From positions 86,317-150,316 of the forward strand of contig CAMCUD010000008.1 of NCBI GenBank assembly GCA_945878865.1: 64,000 nucleotides of DNA, in the 5' to 3' direction. The notes under the pieces are model-generated. The model saw nothing but the letters and a program-made list of their open reading frames with translations. It was not told where the DNA came from and did no database searches. Shown here in pieces: positions 17,036 through 25,136 of the stretch. Source of the DNA: Bifidobacterium breve. Lineage in GTDB: Bacteria > Actinomycetota > Thermoleophilia > Solirubrobacterales > Solirubrobacteraceae. The position numbers were made by a program, and so were the translations under genes. The first letter of the stretch is position 1, and each line of letters opens with the position of its first letter.

Positions 17036-18016
17036 TCAGCGCGCGATGAAGACCTTGCGCAGCGTCATGCGGTTCCCCGCGTCGTCGCGCGCGACGATCC
17101 GCAGCTTCAGCCGCACGTCGTGCTTGCCGCGGAGCTTCTCGGCCCCGCCGTCGGACACGCGCATGCGCAGCACCGCCGGATCCGGCGCGATCCTGCGCTC
17201 CCCGCGCGCGAGCACGCGGGCGCCGTCGAAGAGCGTGACCTGGGCGCGCGCGACCTCGCTGCCGCGCAGCGTGACCTGCAGCCCGGAGCGCAGGAGCTCG
17301 GCGAGCGACGACGGCGCCAGCGAGACGACGTCGACCACCGGCGCGGTGTTGTCGGCGCTCGCGGCGACGATGAACTTCAGCGTCGTCGTGGTCTGCCCCG
17401 CCGCGCTGGGCTCGTCCGTCCGGCCGGTCACCGACATCTTCCGGCGCCCCGCCCGCGCGTACGTCGTGGTCACGCGGGGGTCCTTCGTGATGCGGTCCGG
17501 GCCCGAGCGCGTCTTGACCTTGCCGTCGCCGTCGAGGTCCCAGGCGAAGCTCGTGTACCGCATGTCCCCTGTCCCCTCCACGTAGGAGGCGACGAACGTG
17601 ACGGGCGCGCCCGCCACGGGCTCGGCCGGTTCGGTCTTCAGGCGCAGCAGCGGCGGGCGCGTCAGGGGCCGCGCCCCCGTCTTCGCCACGGCCGTCACCA
17701 CGCCGCGCATCCCCTCGTCGCCATGCAGGGCGCACACGTACTCGACGCGGTCACCGGGCGCGCTGAGCGTGCGCCGGAACGGCGACGGGCCTGGATACGG
17801 GGCGCCGAAGGGATCGGAGGGCGACAACCGGTAACGCAGCGGGTGAGCCGCGAAATCCCCGGTCCACTCGACGATGTCGCCAGCCTGCACGGTCAGCTCC
17901 GCGGGCTCGTAGCGGTTCCCGAGCTCGCCGCCGAAGCGGATGGTGCGGACGTCGGCGGCTGCGCCTGCCGGCGCCGCCGCAAGCACCCCCAGCGCGAGGG
18001 TCAGAGCGGTGCGCAC
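17036..18016 (-). CDS. Secreted cupredoxin with PKD-like domain
   Basis: 326 residues from GTG 18016. That start is chosen because TACCGT lies 7 nt upstream and the product begins with a textbook signal peptide (RTALTLALGVLAAAPAGAAA). Residues ~22-110 are a plastocyanin/azurin-type copper domain with ligands His in FAAHPLRY and Cys, His and Met in YVCALHGDEGM (C-x2-H-x4-M). Residues ~120-215 resemble a PKD domain (FAWDLDGDGKVKT, TTYARAG). A third beta-rich region follows, with ARAQVTLFDGAR. It probably acts in extracellular electron transfer or copper binding, anchored to the envelope through the repeats. In-frame GTGs at 18025 and 18043 are alternative starts. Confidence 0.8.
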   Translation of the reverse strand: MRTALTLALGVLAAAPAGAAADVRTIRFGGELGNRYEPAELTVQAGDIVEWTGDFAAHPLRYRLSPSDPFGAPYPGPSPFRRTLSAPGDRVEYVCALHGDEGMRGVVTAVAKTGARPLTRPPLLRLKTEPAEPVAGAPVTFVASYVEGTGDMRYTSFAWDLDGDGKVKTRSGPDRITKDPRVTTTYARAGRRKMSVTGRTDEPSAAGQTTTTLKFIVAASADNTAPVVDVVSLAPSSLAELLRSGLQVTLRGSEVARAQVTLFDGARVLARGERRIAPDPAVLRMRVSDGGAEKLRGKHDVRLKLRIVARDDAGNRMTLRKVFIAR

Positions 18017-18029
18017 CCGGCGCACGGTA
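18017..18029 (-). promoter_or_regulatory. Leaderless -10 of the cupredoxin gene
   Basis: TACCGT (complement of 18024-18029) followed by 7 nt and GTG at 18016. Confidence 0.5.
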
Positions 18030-18061
18030 CCACCGTGGACCACCGAATGGTCAGGCCGTGC

Positions 18062-18697
18062 TCAGAGCCCGAGCTCGCGCACGCCGAGTTCGTCGGCCCC
18101 GAGATGGTGCGCCAGCTCGTGCCGGACGGTGCGGGTGACCTGGTCGCGCAGCAGATCCGGGTCGTGCCCGAAGTCGCGCCGCAGCGTGTCGCGGTAGATC
18201 ACGATCCGGTCCGGCGTGTCGTTCCGCGCGACCGTGCCGCCGTGGTACAGGCCGTACGCGCGCGCCTTGCGGCCACCGTCGCTGATGACCACCGCGACGT
18301 TGCGCTCCAGCGCGCGCTGCAGGAGGTCGGGCAGCTCGTCGAGCGCGTCGCGGACAAGCTCCTCGAAGTCCTCGTCGTCGTACGGGTCGAGGTCCTCGAA
18401 CTCCATCTCGTCGGGCTCTGCGAACGTCCCGTCGCGCGCCAGACGCTCCGACCGCTCAACGATCCGCTCGAAGTCCTCCTCGCTCTCAGGCTCCTGCCAG
18501 CCGGCGACCCGCAGGCCGATCATCGTCAGGAGGCTGAGCACGGCGAACAGGCCCAGCCCGAAGATCGCGACGCCCTGCAGCAGCCGGATCAGGGAGTTCG
18601 TGGAGAACCCTCCCAGCACGGTGATCGCGGTGAGGCCAAGCGCGAGCGCGACGCCAGAGGCGAGGGCGATCCGCCGGCCGAGCGATGACGGGCGCAT
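18062..18697 (-). CDS. Membrane-anchored zincin-type metallopeptidase (Zincin_1-like)
   Basis: 211 residues. Two membrane helices occupy about 10-62 (IALASGVALALGLTAITVL and VAIFGLGLFAVLSLLTMI), followed by an acidic stretch (EPDEMEFEDLDPYDDEDFEE). A C-terminal domain resembles the minimal metalloprotease family PF06262, with the zinc motif TVRHELAHHLGADE (HExxH plus a third ligand). Members are usually soluble ~120-residue proteins; the N-terminal membrane anchor is an addition. Start ATG 18697 has TACGCT 6 nt upstream, so the transcript is probably leaderless. Proteolytic activity is inferred from the motif. Confidence 0.8.
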   Translation of the reverse strand: MRPSSLGRRIALASGVALALGLTAITVLGGFSTNSLIRLLQGVAIFGLGLFAVLSLLTMIGLRVAGWQEPESEEDFERIVERSERLARDGTFAEPDEMEFEDLDPYDDEDFEELVRDALDELPDLLQRALERNVAVVISDGGRKARAYGLYHGGTVARNDTPDRIVIYRDTLRRDFGHDPDLLRDQVTRTVRHELAHHLGADELGVRELGL

Positions 18698-18729
18698 GAG
18701 GAGAGCGTAGTGGTCCGCGCCGGTAGGCT
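18698..18729. promoter_or_regulatory. Divergent leaderless promoters (zincin and aldolase genes)
   Basis: Minus strand: TACGCT (complement of 18704-18709), 6 nt, then ATG 18697. Plus strand: TAGGCT (18724-18729), 7 nt, then ATG 18737. The GAGGAG that appears to precede a plus-strand GTG at 18710 is simply the complement of the minus-strand spacer. Confidence 0.6.
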
Positions 18730-18736
18730 CGCCCGG

Positions 18737-19930
18737 ATGGACGCCCGGGCGCGCCTGGACACGGCGACAGCACCGCTCGACCCGCCGCTGGCGCTCGTGG
18801 ACCTCGACGCGTTCGACGCCAACGCCGCGGACCTCGAGGCGCGAGCCGCCGGCACGCCGCTACGGGTGGCGAGCAAGTCGGTGCGGGTACGCGCCCTGCT
18901 CGATCGCGTCCTGGCCCGCCCGGGATGGTCCGGCGTGCTGGCCTACGCGCTCGGCGAGGCGCTCTGGCTGCACGAGCAGGGCCTGACCGACGACGTCGTC
19001 GTCGGCTACCCGACCGCCGACCGCGGCGCGATCGCCCGGCTCGCGGCCGACGAGGCCGCGGCCTTCACGATCACGCTCATGGTCGACGACGCCGCGCAGC
19101 TCGACCTCGTCGATGCCGTGCGCCCCCCGGCCGCCCGCGCGCCGATCAAGGTCTGCCTCGAGCTCGACGCGTCCTGGCGGCCTGCCGGCCGGCCGCTGCA
19201 TGTCGGGACGCGCCGCTCCCCCGTCCACGGCACCGCGCCCCTGGCAGCGCTCGCCGCCGAGGTGGCGCGGCGCCCCGGCTTCGTCCTCGACGGCGTCATG
19301 GCCTACGAGGGCCAGATCGCCGGACTGGGCGACCGCCCGCCGGGCGCGCGCGTCCGCGGCGCCGCCGTCCGCGCCATGCAGCGCCGGTCGGCCGCCGAGC
19401 TCGCGGAGCGCCGGGCCGCGGCGGTCGAGGCCGTCTCAGCGGTGGCGCCGCTGCGGTTCGTCAACGGCGGCGGAACGGGCTCGGTTCACCTCACCGCGCG
19501 CGAGCCCGCCGTCACGGAGGTCGCCGCGGGATCGGGGCTGTTCGGCCCGACCCTGTTCGACGCCTACACGGCGTGGCGTCCCCGGCCCGCCGCGCTGTTC
19601 GCCCTGCCGGTCGTGCGGCGCCCGTCCCGGCGCATCGCCACGCTCTACGCGGGCGGCTACATCGCCTCGGGCCCGCCCGGGCGCGACCGCCAGCCGTCCG
19701 TCTTCCTGCCCGAGGGCCTCTCGCTGCTTGCGACCGAGGGCGCCGGCGAGGTCCAGACGCCGGTGCGGGGCCGCGCCGCCGGTGCGCTGCGGGTGGGCGA
19801 CCGCGTCTGGCTGCGCCACGCCAAGGCCGGGGAGCTGTGCGAGCGCTTCGACGAGGTCCAGCTTCTCTCCGGCGACGCGCTCACGGGCGCGACGCCCACG
19901 TATCGCGGCGAGCGCCGGAACTTCGGCTGA
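18737..19930 (+). CDS. PLP-dependent amino acid deaminase/aldolase (D-threonine aldolase-like)
   Basis: 397 residues. The fold is that of alanine racemase/D-threonine aldolase: ALVDLDAFDANAADL at the N-terminus, then the PLP-lysine segment PLRVASKSVRVRALL, LELDASWRPAGRPLHVGTRR, VMAYEGQIAGLG, RFVNGGGTGSVH (phosphate-binding Gly-rich loop) and a C-terminal beta domain with AGGYIASGP and VWLRHAKAGELCE. The metal-binding His and Cys expected of the D-threonine aldolase branch are plausibly the C-terminal H and C in that last segment. It may cleave or deaminate beta-hydroxy D-amino acids; the substrate is uncertain. Start ATG 18737 was chosen from the TAGGCT 7 nt upstream; GTG 18710 is the alternative. 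Confidence 0.82.
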   Translation: MDARARLDTATAPLDPPLALVDLDAFDANAADLEARAAGTPLRVASKSVRVRALLDRVLARPGWSGVLAYALGEALWLHEQGLTDDVVVGYPTADRGAIARLAADEAAAFTITLMVDDAAQLDLVDAVRPPAARAPIKVCLELDASWRPAGRPLHVGTRRSPVHGTAPLAALAAEVARRPGFVLDGVMAYEGQIAGLGDRPPGARVRGAAVRAMQRRSAAELAERRAAAVEAVSAVAPLRFVNGGGTGSVHLTAREPAVTEVAAGSGLFGPTLFDAYTAWRPRPAALFALPVVRRPSRRIATLYAGGYIASGPPGRDRQPSVFLPEGLSLLATEGAGEVQTPVRGRAAGALRVGDRVWLRHAKAGELCERFDEVQLLSGDALTGATPTYRGERRNFG

Positions 19931-19969
19931 CCATCGGCGCGCTCGCGAAGGTTGCCACCACCGCCGTGG

Positions 19970-20000
19970 CGACTTCTGCATGTCCAGGATGCAGAAGTCG
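19970..20000. terminator. Perfect 12-bp hairpin between aldolase and rhodanese genes
   Basis: CGACTTCTGCAT (19970-19981), loop GTCCAGG and ATGCAGAAGTCG (19989-20000) pair perfectly. It lies 40 bp after the aldolase stop. There is no T-tract, and the stem is unusually AT-containing for this genome, so it may instead be a dispersed intergenic repeat. Confidence 0.5.
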
Positions 20001-20025
20001 ACACGGCGGACGAGCGCGCGGCGGC

Positions 20026-20037
20026 TACCCTGCCGCC
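20026..20037 (+). promoter_or_regulatory. Leaderless -10 of the rhodanese gene
   Basis: TACCCT (20026-20031) followed by 6 nt and the ATG at 20038. Confidence 0.5.
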
Positions 20038-20370
20038 ATGGCCGACACGGACATCGAGATCACGCCCCAGGACGCCAGCGCCGCCCTCGAGGCAGGCGAG
20101 GCGGTCATCATCGACGTCCGCACGACCGCCGAATGGGATGCCGGACGCATCCCGGGCGCGACGCACATCCCGCTCGACGAGCTCACGAGCCGCGCCGGAG
20201 AGGTCCCGCGTGATCGGGACGTCGTCTTCTCGTGCAAGTCCGGCGGCCGGTCGTTCATGGCCGCCCAGGCGTTCCGCGCCTCAGGCGTCAACGCGCGCTC
20301 ACTGGCCGGCGGCGCGCACGCGTGGCAGGACGCCGAGCTGCCCTTCGAGGGCGTCGTCGCCGATCACTGA
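20038..20370 (+). CDS. Single-domain rhodanese
   Basis: 110 residues, the size of a GlpE/PspE-type single rhodanese domain. Substrate-binding segments are VIIDVRTTAEWDAGRIPGA and HIPLDELTSR; the active-site loop is CKSGGRS with Cys66, a six-residue loop typical of sulfurtransferases. It ends GGAHAWQDAELPFEG, the standard C-terminus. It transfers sulfane sulfur from thiosulfate or persulfides to a thiol acceptor in the cytosol. Its stop codon abuts that of the convergent gene (TGATCA shared boundary), leaving no room for a terminator. Confidence 0.92.
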   Translation: MADTDIEITPQDASAALEAGEAVIIDVRTTAEWDAGRIPGATHIPLDELTSRAGEVPRDRDVVFSCKSGGRSFMAAQAFRASGVNARSLAGGAHAWQDAELPFEGVVADH

Positions 20371-20778
20371 TCAGCGGCGGGACTTCGCGCGCTTCTTGCG
20401 CGAGGCCGCCAGCTGTTCGGCGTCACGGCCCGCCTGGCCGCGGCGCTCGTCGAAGATGCGACGCGGCGTCGTGCCGCGACCCGGGACGACGCCGAAGCCC
20501 GGGTTCGGGTTGGACTTCGGCTTGGAGGAGCCGCACCCGGCATAGGTCGTCACGCGGTCGAGCGTCCGGGCGCCGAGCTGGATCTCGATGACCTGGTCGT
20601 CAGGCCCGGCCTGCATGTCCTCGCCGGTGTCCTCCTCGATCGGCACCTCGAACGTGTCGCTGCACGACGCGGCCTGGGCCGGGCTCACCGGCGCGACCGC
20701 CAAGGCGGCGGCCAACAGGAGGAGGAGCAGCGCGAGGAGCGCGAGCGGGCGGCGGGAGATGAGGTTCGACGTGGCCAT
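20371..20778 (-). CDS. Small secreted protein of unknown function
   Basis: 135 residues. Residues 1-36 are a long signal peptide (LALLALLLLLLAAALAVAPV, cleaved near AQA-ASC). The mature part has two Cys (SCSDTF and AGCGSSK), an acidic first half (EVPIEEDTGEDMQAGPDDQ) and a basic C-terminus ending ASRKKRAKSRR. No known domain is recognised. The two Cys could form a disulfide. The next gene upstream is on the other side of the cold-shock terminator, so it is probably monocistronic. Confidence 0.7.
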   Translation of the reverse strand: MATSNLISRRPLALLALLLLLLAAALAVAPVSPAQAASCSDTFEVPIEEDTGEDMQAGPDDQVIEIQLGARTLDRVTTYAGCGSSKPKSNPNPGFGVVPGRGTTPRRIFDERRGQAGRDAEQLAASRKKRAKSRR

Positions 20779-20903
20779 GCACGAGCCATGTCGGTGCGCC
20801 GCTCAATGTTCCGCCGCTTTGGCCGAAGGGCTGGACGGATGAGCCATGAGCCGTGTGGCCCACGTTGGACGGGTGACGGATCCACGACACGCCCCGGAAC
20901 GAG

Positions 20904-20929
20904 GAAAGGCCCGCACATGCGGGCCTTTC
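20904..20929 (-). terminator. Intrinsic terminator of the cold-shock gene
   Basis: GAAAGGCCCGC (20904-20914), loop ACAT and GCGGGCCTTTC (20919-20929) form a perfect 11-bp stem flanked by A and T runs. It starts 30 nt beyond the cold-shock stop and could act in both directions. Confidence 0.8.
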
Positions 20930-20959
20930 GCGATCTGCGCGCGAGGCGCGGAGGTCGAC

Positions 20960-21163
20960 TCAGATCTTCTGGACGTTGACGGCCTTGGGGCCCTTGTCGC
21001 CGTTCTCCTCTTCGTACGTGACGCGCGCGCCCTCTGCGAGCGTGCGATACCCGTCAGCGATGATGCCGGTGTGGTGGACGAAGAGGTCGCGTGAGCCTTC
21101 GTCGGGTGTGATGAACCCGAAGCCCTTGTCGTCGCTGAACCACTTCACGGTGCCGCTGGCCAT
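20960..21163 (-). CDS. CspA-type cold-shock RNA chaperone
   Basis: 67 residues, the standard CspA size. It contains [20 protein letters not shown] (RNP1 within) and DLFVHHTGI (RNP2), and ends [10 protein letters not shown]. It binds single-stranded RNA/DNA and melts secondary structure. ATG 21163 has GGAGG 10 nt upstream. The 174 bp between this gene and the CocE gene would hold its 5' leader; such leaders often regulate Csp expression by folding. A candidate -10 TACGTT on the minus strand lies near 21235. Confidence 0.95.
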   Translation of the reverse strand: MASGTVKWFSDDKGFGFITPDEGSRDLFVHHTGIIADGYRTLAEGARVTYEEENGDKGPKAVNVQKI

Positions 21164-21337
21164 GTGAGCCGATCCTCCGGTGATGATGCGTACATCCGGC
21201 TCGGGTCCTGGCTTCCGGGCCGGTTGCGCGGAACGTACCATGCCCGCCGACCGAACTCGGTGAACTGGTGTGAACCTGTCCCGGTCGTCCACCGGACCCC
21301 GCCCGACGGGCCATCGCGGCGGGGCACGGCGTCCTGC

Positions 21338-22888
21338 TCACGGCCCCGCCGGCGCGGCGCTGCCGGCGGCGACGCGCGTCGCCGCCGCGGCGGTCGGGAG
21401 CTCGATCGTGACGGTGGCGTTCAGCGCGCCGCTCGTGCGCTGCGCATCGAAGAGCGCCGACGAATCCACGAGCTGCAGCGACAGCTCGTCGCCGGGCTCG
21501 ACGCGCGCGGCGATCGGCTCGAGCGCGAGCGACAGCGTCCGCTGCCGCCCGTCGAGGAGGACCGGGATCGGCGACGCCTGGTTGCCGATGACCTCCCGGC
21601 GCCCCGACGCGACCCGTCGGACGACCTGCGCGAAGACGTGCGTGTCACGCCGAGGCCACCCCGTGCCCTTGTACGTGAGCGTCAACTGCGGCGCCCCCAC
21701 CACGTCCGCGGCGGCCGGCGTCGGGATCGGGACCGACCAGCCGCCCTGCGCGGGCATCGCGGCGATCGGGTTGCCCGATGCCGTGCCGGGACGGATCTGC
21801 ATCCGGCCGGACGCGCTTGCCCGCAGCGGCGCGCCTGGCGCGGGCGGCCAGGACGGCGCGGAGCGCCAGCGCCCGTCGTCGGCGAGCCAGGTGAAGGGCG
21901 CGCCGGTGTCGACGGTGGTGTCGTCGCGCAACCACCGGTCGAGCCACGCGACCGTCGCCCGGGCGACCTCGCCCCGCGGCCCCGGGTCGACCATGCACGC
22001 GCCGTGCCCCCCGCAGAACCACACCATCCGGACGGGCGTGCCGGCCGCGCGCAGCATCTCGTAGTTCTTGATGCCGTCGCGCAGCGTGAAGAGCGTGTCG
22101 ACGGTGCCCTGGAGGATCAGCGTCGGCGCGGTGATGTTCTTTACGAGGTCGCCGGGCCCGCGCGCCAGGAACCAGTCGTAGTCGCTCTGGCGCACCCGGC
22201 CCGACCACAGCGTCGCGCTGTACGCCGACTGCATCTCCGGCGCGAGGGAGCCGGACGCCTGCCCGCCGCCGAGCAGGAGGCTCGCCCAGCCCAGGCGGAA
22301 GTCGCCCTCGGGAAGCAGCGGGTTCTCGAGGTCGTGCCACGCGATCGTCGGGGTGATCGCGTCGACCCGATGATCGATCGCCGCGGTGACGAGCTGGATG
22401 CCGCCGCCGTAGCTCCCGCCCGCCATGCCGAGCCGCGGATCGCCGGGCGCGTCGAGCGCCGCCTCGTCCTGCTTGGAGATCCAGTCGATGATCGCCTGCG
22501 CGTCACGCCCCTCGTAGGCGGGGCTGTCCACCTGCGCCCGGCCGCCCGAATCGCCGAAGCCGCGCTCGTCCCAGGTCACGACGTTGTATCCCGCCCGGTG
22601 CAGCAGGCCGGCGTCGACGCTCTCGCTCGGCTCGCTGGGCGCGGCGCGGGTGTCGAGCTCGCCGGAGCCGGCCCAGCCGTGCCCCAGCATGACCGTCGGC
22701 GCCCGGCCGGCGGCATCCCGCGCGCCCTCAGGCGCGGGGAAGAAGTGCGTGACGATCTCCGTCCCGTCGAACGACGGCAGCCGGATGTCGCGGCGGCCGG
22801 TGTCGGCGCCCTGCGCGGCGGCAGGGGCGATCAGCGATGTGAGCGCGGCAGCGGCCACGGCCGCGCGCGCAAGAGTTCCTCCCCACAT
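21338..22888 (-). CDS. Secreted CocE/X-Pro dipeptidyl-peptidase-family hydrolase
   Basis: 516 residues from ATG 22888; TACGGT 7 nt upstream marks a leaderless start. A signal peptide covers about 1-28 (RAAVAAAALTSLIAPAAAQG). The alpha/beta-hydrolase core has LGHGWAGSGE, WDERGFGDSGG, the nucleophile elbow AGGSYGGGIQL, PTLILQGTVDTLF (acid Asp) and FCGGHGACM (candidate catalytic His). The last ~170 residues (PLRASASGRMQIRPG onward) are the jelly-roll domain of the S15/CocE family. Such enzymes hydrolyse peptides after proline or ester/amide bonds in compounds like cocaine or acylated antibiotics; the substrate is unknown. Confidence 0.87.
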   Translation of the reverse strand: MWGGTLARAAVAAAALTSLIAPAAAQGADTGRRDIRLPSFDGTEIVTHFFPAPEGARDAAGRAPTVMLGHGWAGSGELDTRAAPSEPSESVDAGLLHRAGYNVVTWDERGFGDSGGRAQVDSPAYEGRDAQAIIDWISKQDEAALDAPGDPRLGMAGGSYGGGIQLVTAAIDHRVDAITPTIAWHDLENPLLPEGDFRLGWASLLLGGGQASGSLAPEMQSAYSATLWSGRVRQSDYDWFLARGPGDLVKNITAPTLILQGTVDTLFTLRDGIKNYEMLRAAGTPVRMVWFCGGHGACMVDPGPRGEVARATVAWLDRWLRDDTTVDTGAPFTWLADDGRWRSAPSWPPAPGAPLRASASGRMQIRPGTASGNPIAAMPAQGGWSVPIPTPAAADVVGAPQLTLTYKGTGWPRRDTHVFAQVVRRVASGRREVIGNQASPIPVLLDGRQRTLSLALEPIAARVEPGDELSLQLVDSSALFDAQRTSGALNATVTIELPTAAAATRVAAGSAAPAGP

Positions 22889-22901
22889 GAACGCGACCGT
22901 A
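22889..22901 (-). promoter_or_regulatory. Leaderless -10 of the CocE gene
   Basis: TACGGT (complement of 22896-22901), 7 nt, then ATG 22888. It lies only 23 bp from the 3' end of the sugar transferase gene upstream on the same strand. Confidence 0.5.
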
Positions 22902-22923
22902 CACGGCCGCGGACTGTGGAGAT

Positions 22924-24309
22924 CTACATCCCTCCGCGCCGCAGCATGTGAGGAACCGTGCGGACCAGGATCTTCACGTCCGTCCACAGGGACCAGTTGG
23001 CCACGTAGAGGTAGTCGATCTTGACCATCTCGTGCAGCGGGATCCGCGACGAGCCGAGGATCTGCCAGTGGCCGGTCATGCCGGGCGTGAGGTGCAGACG
23101 GCGGCGCCGCCAGCCCTCGATCTTCTCGTCCTCGTCGAGCACGAGCGGCCGCGGCCCGACGAGGCTCATCTCACCGCGGAACACGTTGAAGAGCTGCGGC
23201 AGCTCGTCGAGCGACGTCTTGCGCAGGATCCGGCCGACCCGCGTGATCCGCGGATCGTCCTCGATCTTGAACAGGCCGCCGTCGGCTTCGTTCTGGTCGC
23301 GCAGGCTGTCCTTCAGCTCCTCGGCGTTCTCGACCATCGTGCGGAACTTCATGACCTCGAAGGTCTCGCCGTTGCGCCCCACGCGGACCTGCTTGAAGAG
23401 GACCGGGCCGCGCGAATCCAGCCGCACCGCCGCGGCGATGACCGCCAGCAGCGGCGAGATCGCAAGCAGGCCGATGGTCGACCCGACGACGTCCATGGAA
23501 CGCTTGATCAGCTGCGACGACCGCGTCATGCCGAAGTTGCGGACGCCGAGCACGGTGACGCCGTCGAGCTCGTCGAAGACGACGGACGAGCCGACGACCT
23601 CGAACATCCGCGGCAGAAGGCTGACGCGGACGCCCAGGCTCTTGACCGTGCGGACCATGTCGAGGACGTACTCGCTGTCGGCCTGCCGCGGGGCGAGGAT
23701 CACGCGATGCACGTCGCGGTCGGCGATCGCCTGCTCGACCCGGCGCAACGTGCGCCGGTGGTCATGGCCCTCGTCCAGCGGAACGGTGCCGACGAGCACG
23801 GCGTTGACGGAGTGGGCGCTCGAGAGCTTGTTGTCGATCTCGACGGCGACGTCGGACCCGCCGACGACGAGGCAGCGCTCCTCGCGGGTGGTGCGGCTCA
23901 CGACGGCACGGGTGCACCAGCGGCCGACGAGGGCGAACGTGAAGAGGCAGACCCAGAGGCCGAGCACCTGGTCGTGACCGAGCTGGCCGTCGACGAAGAC
24001 GCGCTCCCCGAGCCAGAAGACGAGCGTGGAGATCGTCGCGAGCTGGAAGATCTGGGGCGCCTCGTCGAGCGTGGTCTTGCGTAGGAGCAGCTCGTCGCGG
24101 TCGTAGAGGCCGAGGATCTTCGCGGCCACGACGACCATCGGGATGGCCAGGAGCGTCAGGCCGGAGACGTAGTCACGGCCGAGGACGAAGATCGCGACCG
24201 TGAGCGCGAGGCTCGCGGCCAGCGCGTCGGACCAGGCGAGCGCGATGCGGTACGTGTGCTCGCGACGCCGGATCTCACCCTTGACGGGGCCCTCGAAGAT
24301 GGCGCCCAT
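22924..24309 (-). CDS. Exopolysaccharide polyprenyl-phosphate sugar transferase (first copy)
   Basis: About 461 residues. Four N-terminal membrane helices (ALAASLALTVAIFVLG, GLTLLAIPMVVVAAKIL and two more) are followed by a Rossmann-like region (EERCLVVGGSDVAVEI) and the bacterial sugar-transferase domain. That domain has KRSMDVVGSTIGLLAISPLL, GPVLFKQVRVGRNG, FEVMKFRTMV, ITRVGRILRKTSLDELPQL, SLVGPRP and LTPGMTGHWQI. The family attaches the first sugar-1-phosphate to undecaprenyl phosphate. ATG 24309 lacks a ribosome-binding site; GTG 24435 with GAGG 7 nt upstream would add 42 residues and cannot be excluded. It lies opposite a second family member at 25137. Confidence 0.85.
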   Translation of the reverse strand: MGAIFEGPVKGEIRRREHTYRIALAWSDALAASLALTVAIFVLGRDYVSGLTLLAIPMVVVAAKILGLYDRDELLLRKTTLDEAPQIFQLATISTLVFWLGERVFVDGQLGHDQVLGLWVCLFTFALVGRWCTRAVVSRTTREERCLVVGGSDVAVEIDNKLSSAHSVNAVLVGTVPLDEGHDHRRTLRRVEQAIADRDVHRVILAPRQADSEYVLDMVRTVKSLGVRVSLLPRMFEVVGSSVVFDELDGVTVLGVRNFGMTRSSQLIKRSMDVVGSTIGLLAISPLLAVIAAAVRLDSRGPVLFKQVRVGRNGETFEVMKFRTMVENAEELKDSLRDQNEADGGLFKIEDDPRITRVGRILRKTSLDELPQLFNVFRGEMSLVGPRPLVLDEDEKIEGWRRRRLHLTPGMTGHWQILGSSRIPLHEMVKIDYLYVANWSLWTDVKILVRTVPHMLRRGGM

Positions 24310-24576
24310 CCGGAAGAAGCCCTGCGTCCGGCTGCGCCGGATCCCGCCGTTGCGACGCGAAGCCGGTGCGGTGTGATCGATCGCCCCATGGCGTCGTTCA
24401 CCCGTTCCCTCCGCACCTCTCGTCGTCGTCTCCACGCCCACGCCTCGACGCACCCCCCAGTGAGGTCGAATCCCCTGTGGTTCCCATCGGCGTCCCGACT
24501 CCAAATCGATGCGGGCCCGCTCGTCCCGCGCGGTCGGCCGCATCCCCCCAAGCCAAGACGCTGCTTCTCTCGACAT

Positions 24577-25136
24577 CGCCGCGGAACCGTCGCCCTGCAG
24601 CGAAATTCACCTTACGCCGGGTAGTTCTACCGACACATCCGACATTCGTCCAGCATTTCTCCGGATCGCTACGACTCGCGGTCCAACCGGAGCCGTTCAG
24701 CGGTGCCCGGCGCCGCGCAGTCCGCGGTGTGCCGGAGCCTCACATACGGGCCGGCGCGAGCGCCCCACAGCGTGAGGCCGGCGGCGCGGCGCCGCGGCGC
24801 ATCGGGACGCCGTATCGCCCCGCTGGGCCGCCGCGCACAGCGCGACGACGGACAGCGCAACGACCAGCCAGATCACACCGAGGATGACGAGGACTTCCAT
24901 GGGACGGGGTGAGGCATCGACAGCCCTTGAGCAGAACAGGAGACCCCGGAGACGAACCATCCCGCTCCTTGCGGAAAATCCGTCTCCGACTGACGTGACG
25001 CCTGCAGGATGTCGCCCGCTTCGGACGGACTGTTCGTGGCAGACGTCACGCATGCCGCGCGGATGACGGGGGGCCGTCCGTCAAACGTTCGCCCGCGCGA
25101 CTACAGGTGCGCGGCTGACATTCCGATTCCATACCC
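24577..25136. promoter_or_regulatory. Intergenic region between the two sugar transferase genes
   Basis: 560 bp. Positions 24580-24670 are unusually AT-rich for this DNA, as expected of a promoter or operator region. A probable small membrane-protein gene occupies 24697-24900 on the minus strand. CGGAGACG (24947-24954) and CGTCTCCG (24981-24988) form a perfect inverted repeat enclosing a smaller CCGC/GCGG stem, sited in the leader of that small gene. GTGACG and CGTCAC near 24996 and 25043 may also pair. I cannot identify a known riboswitch here. Confidence 0.35.
24697..24900 (-). CDS. Probable small single-helix membrane protein
   Basis: 67 residues. The N-terminus is one strongly hydrophobic helix (MEVLVILGVIWLVVALSVV, then ALCAAAQRGD). 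The rest is Arg- and Ala-rich with several Cys. Helix-plus-RGD organisation resembles small actinobacterial membrane proteins, but no function is known and the composition of the C-terminal part is poor evidence for coding. It lies in the control region between two exopolysaccharide transferases, divergent from the one at 25137. Confidence 0.45.
   Translation of the reverse strand: MEVLVILGVIWLVVALSVVALCAAAQRGDTASRCAAAPRRRPHAVGRSRRPVCEAPAHRGLRGAGHR

Noticed and set aside
18698..18712. GAGGAG followed by GTG at 18710 as the aldolase start
   Set aside because: The GAGGAG is the complement of the spacer of the divergent leaderless promoter; TAGGCT 7 nt before ATG 18737 explains the start better.
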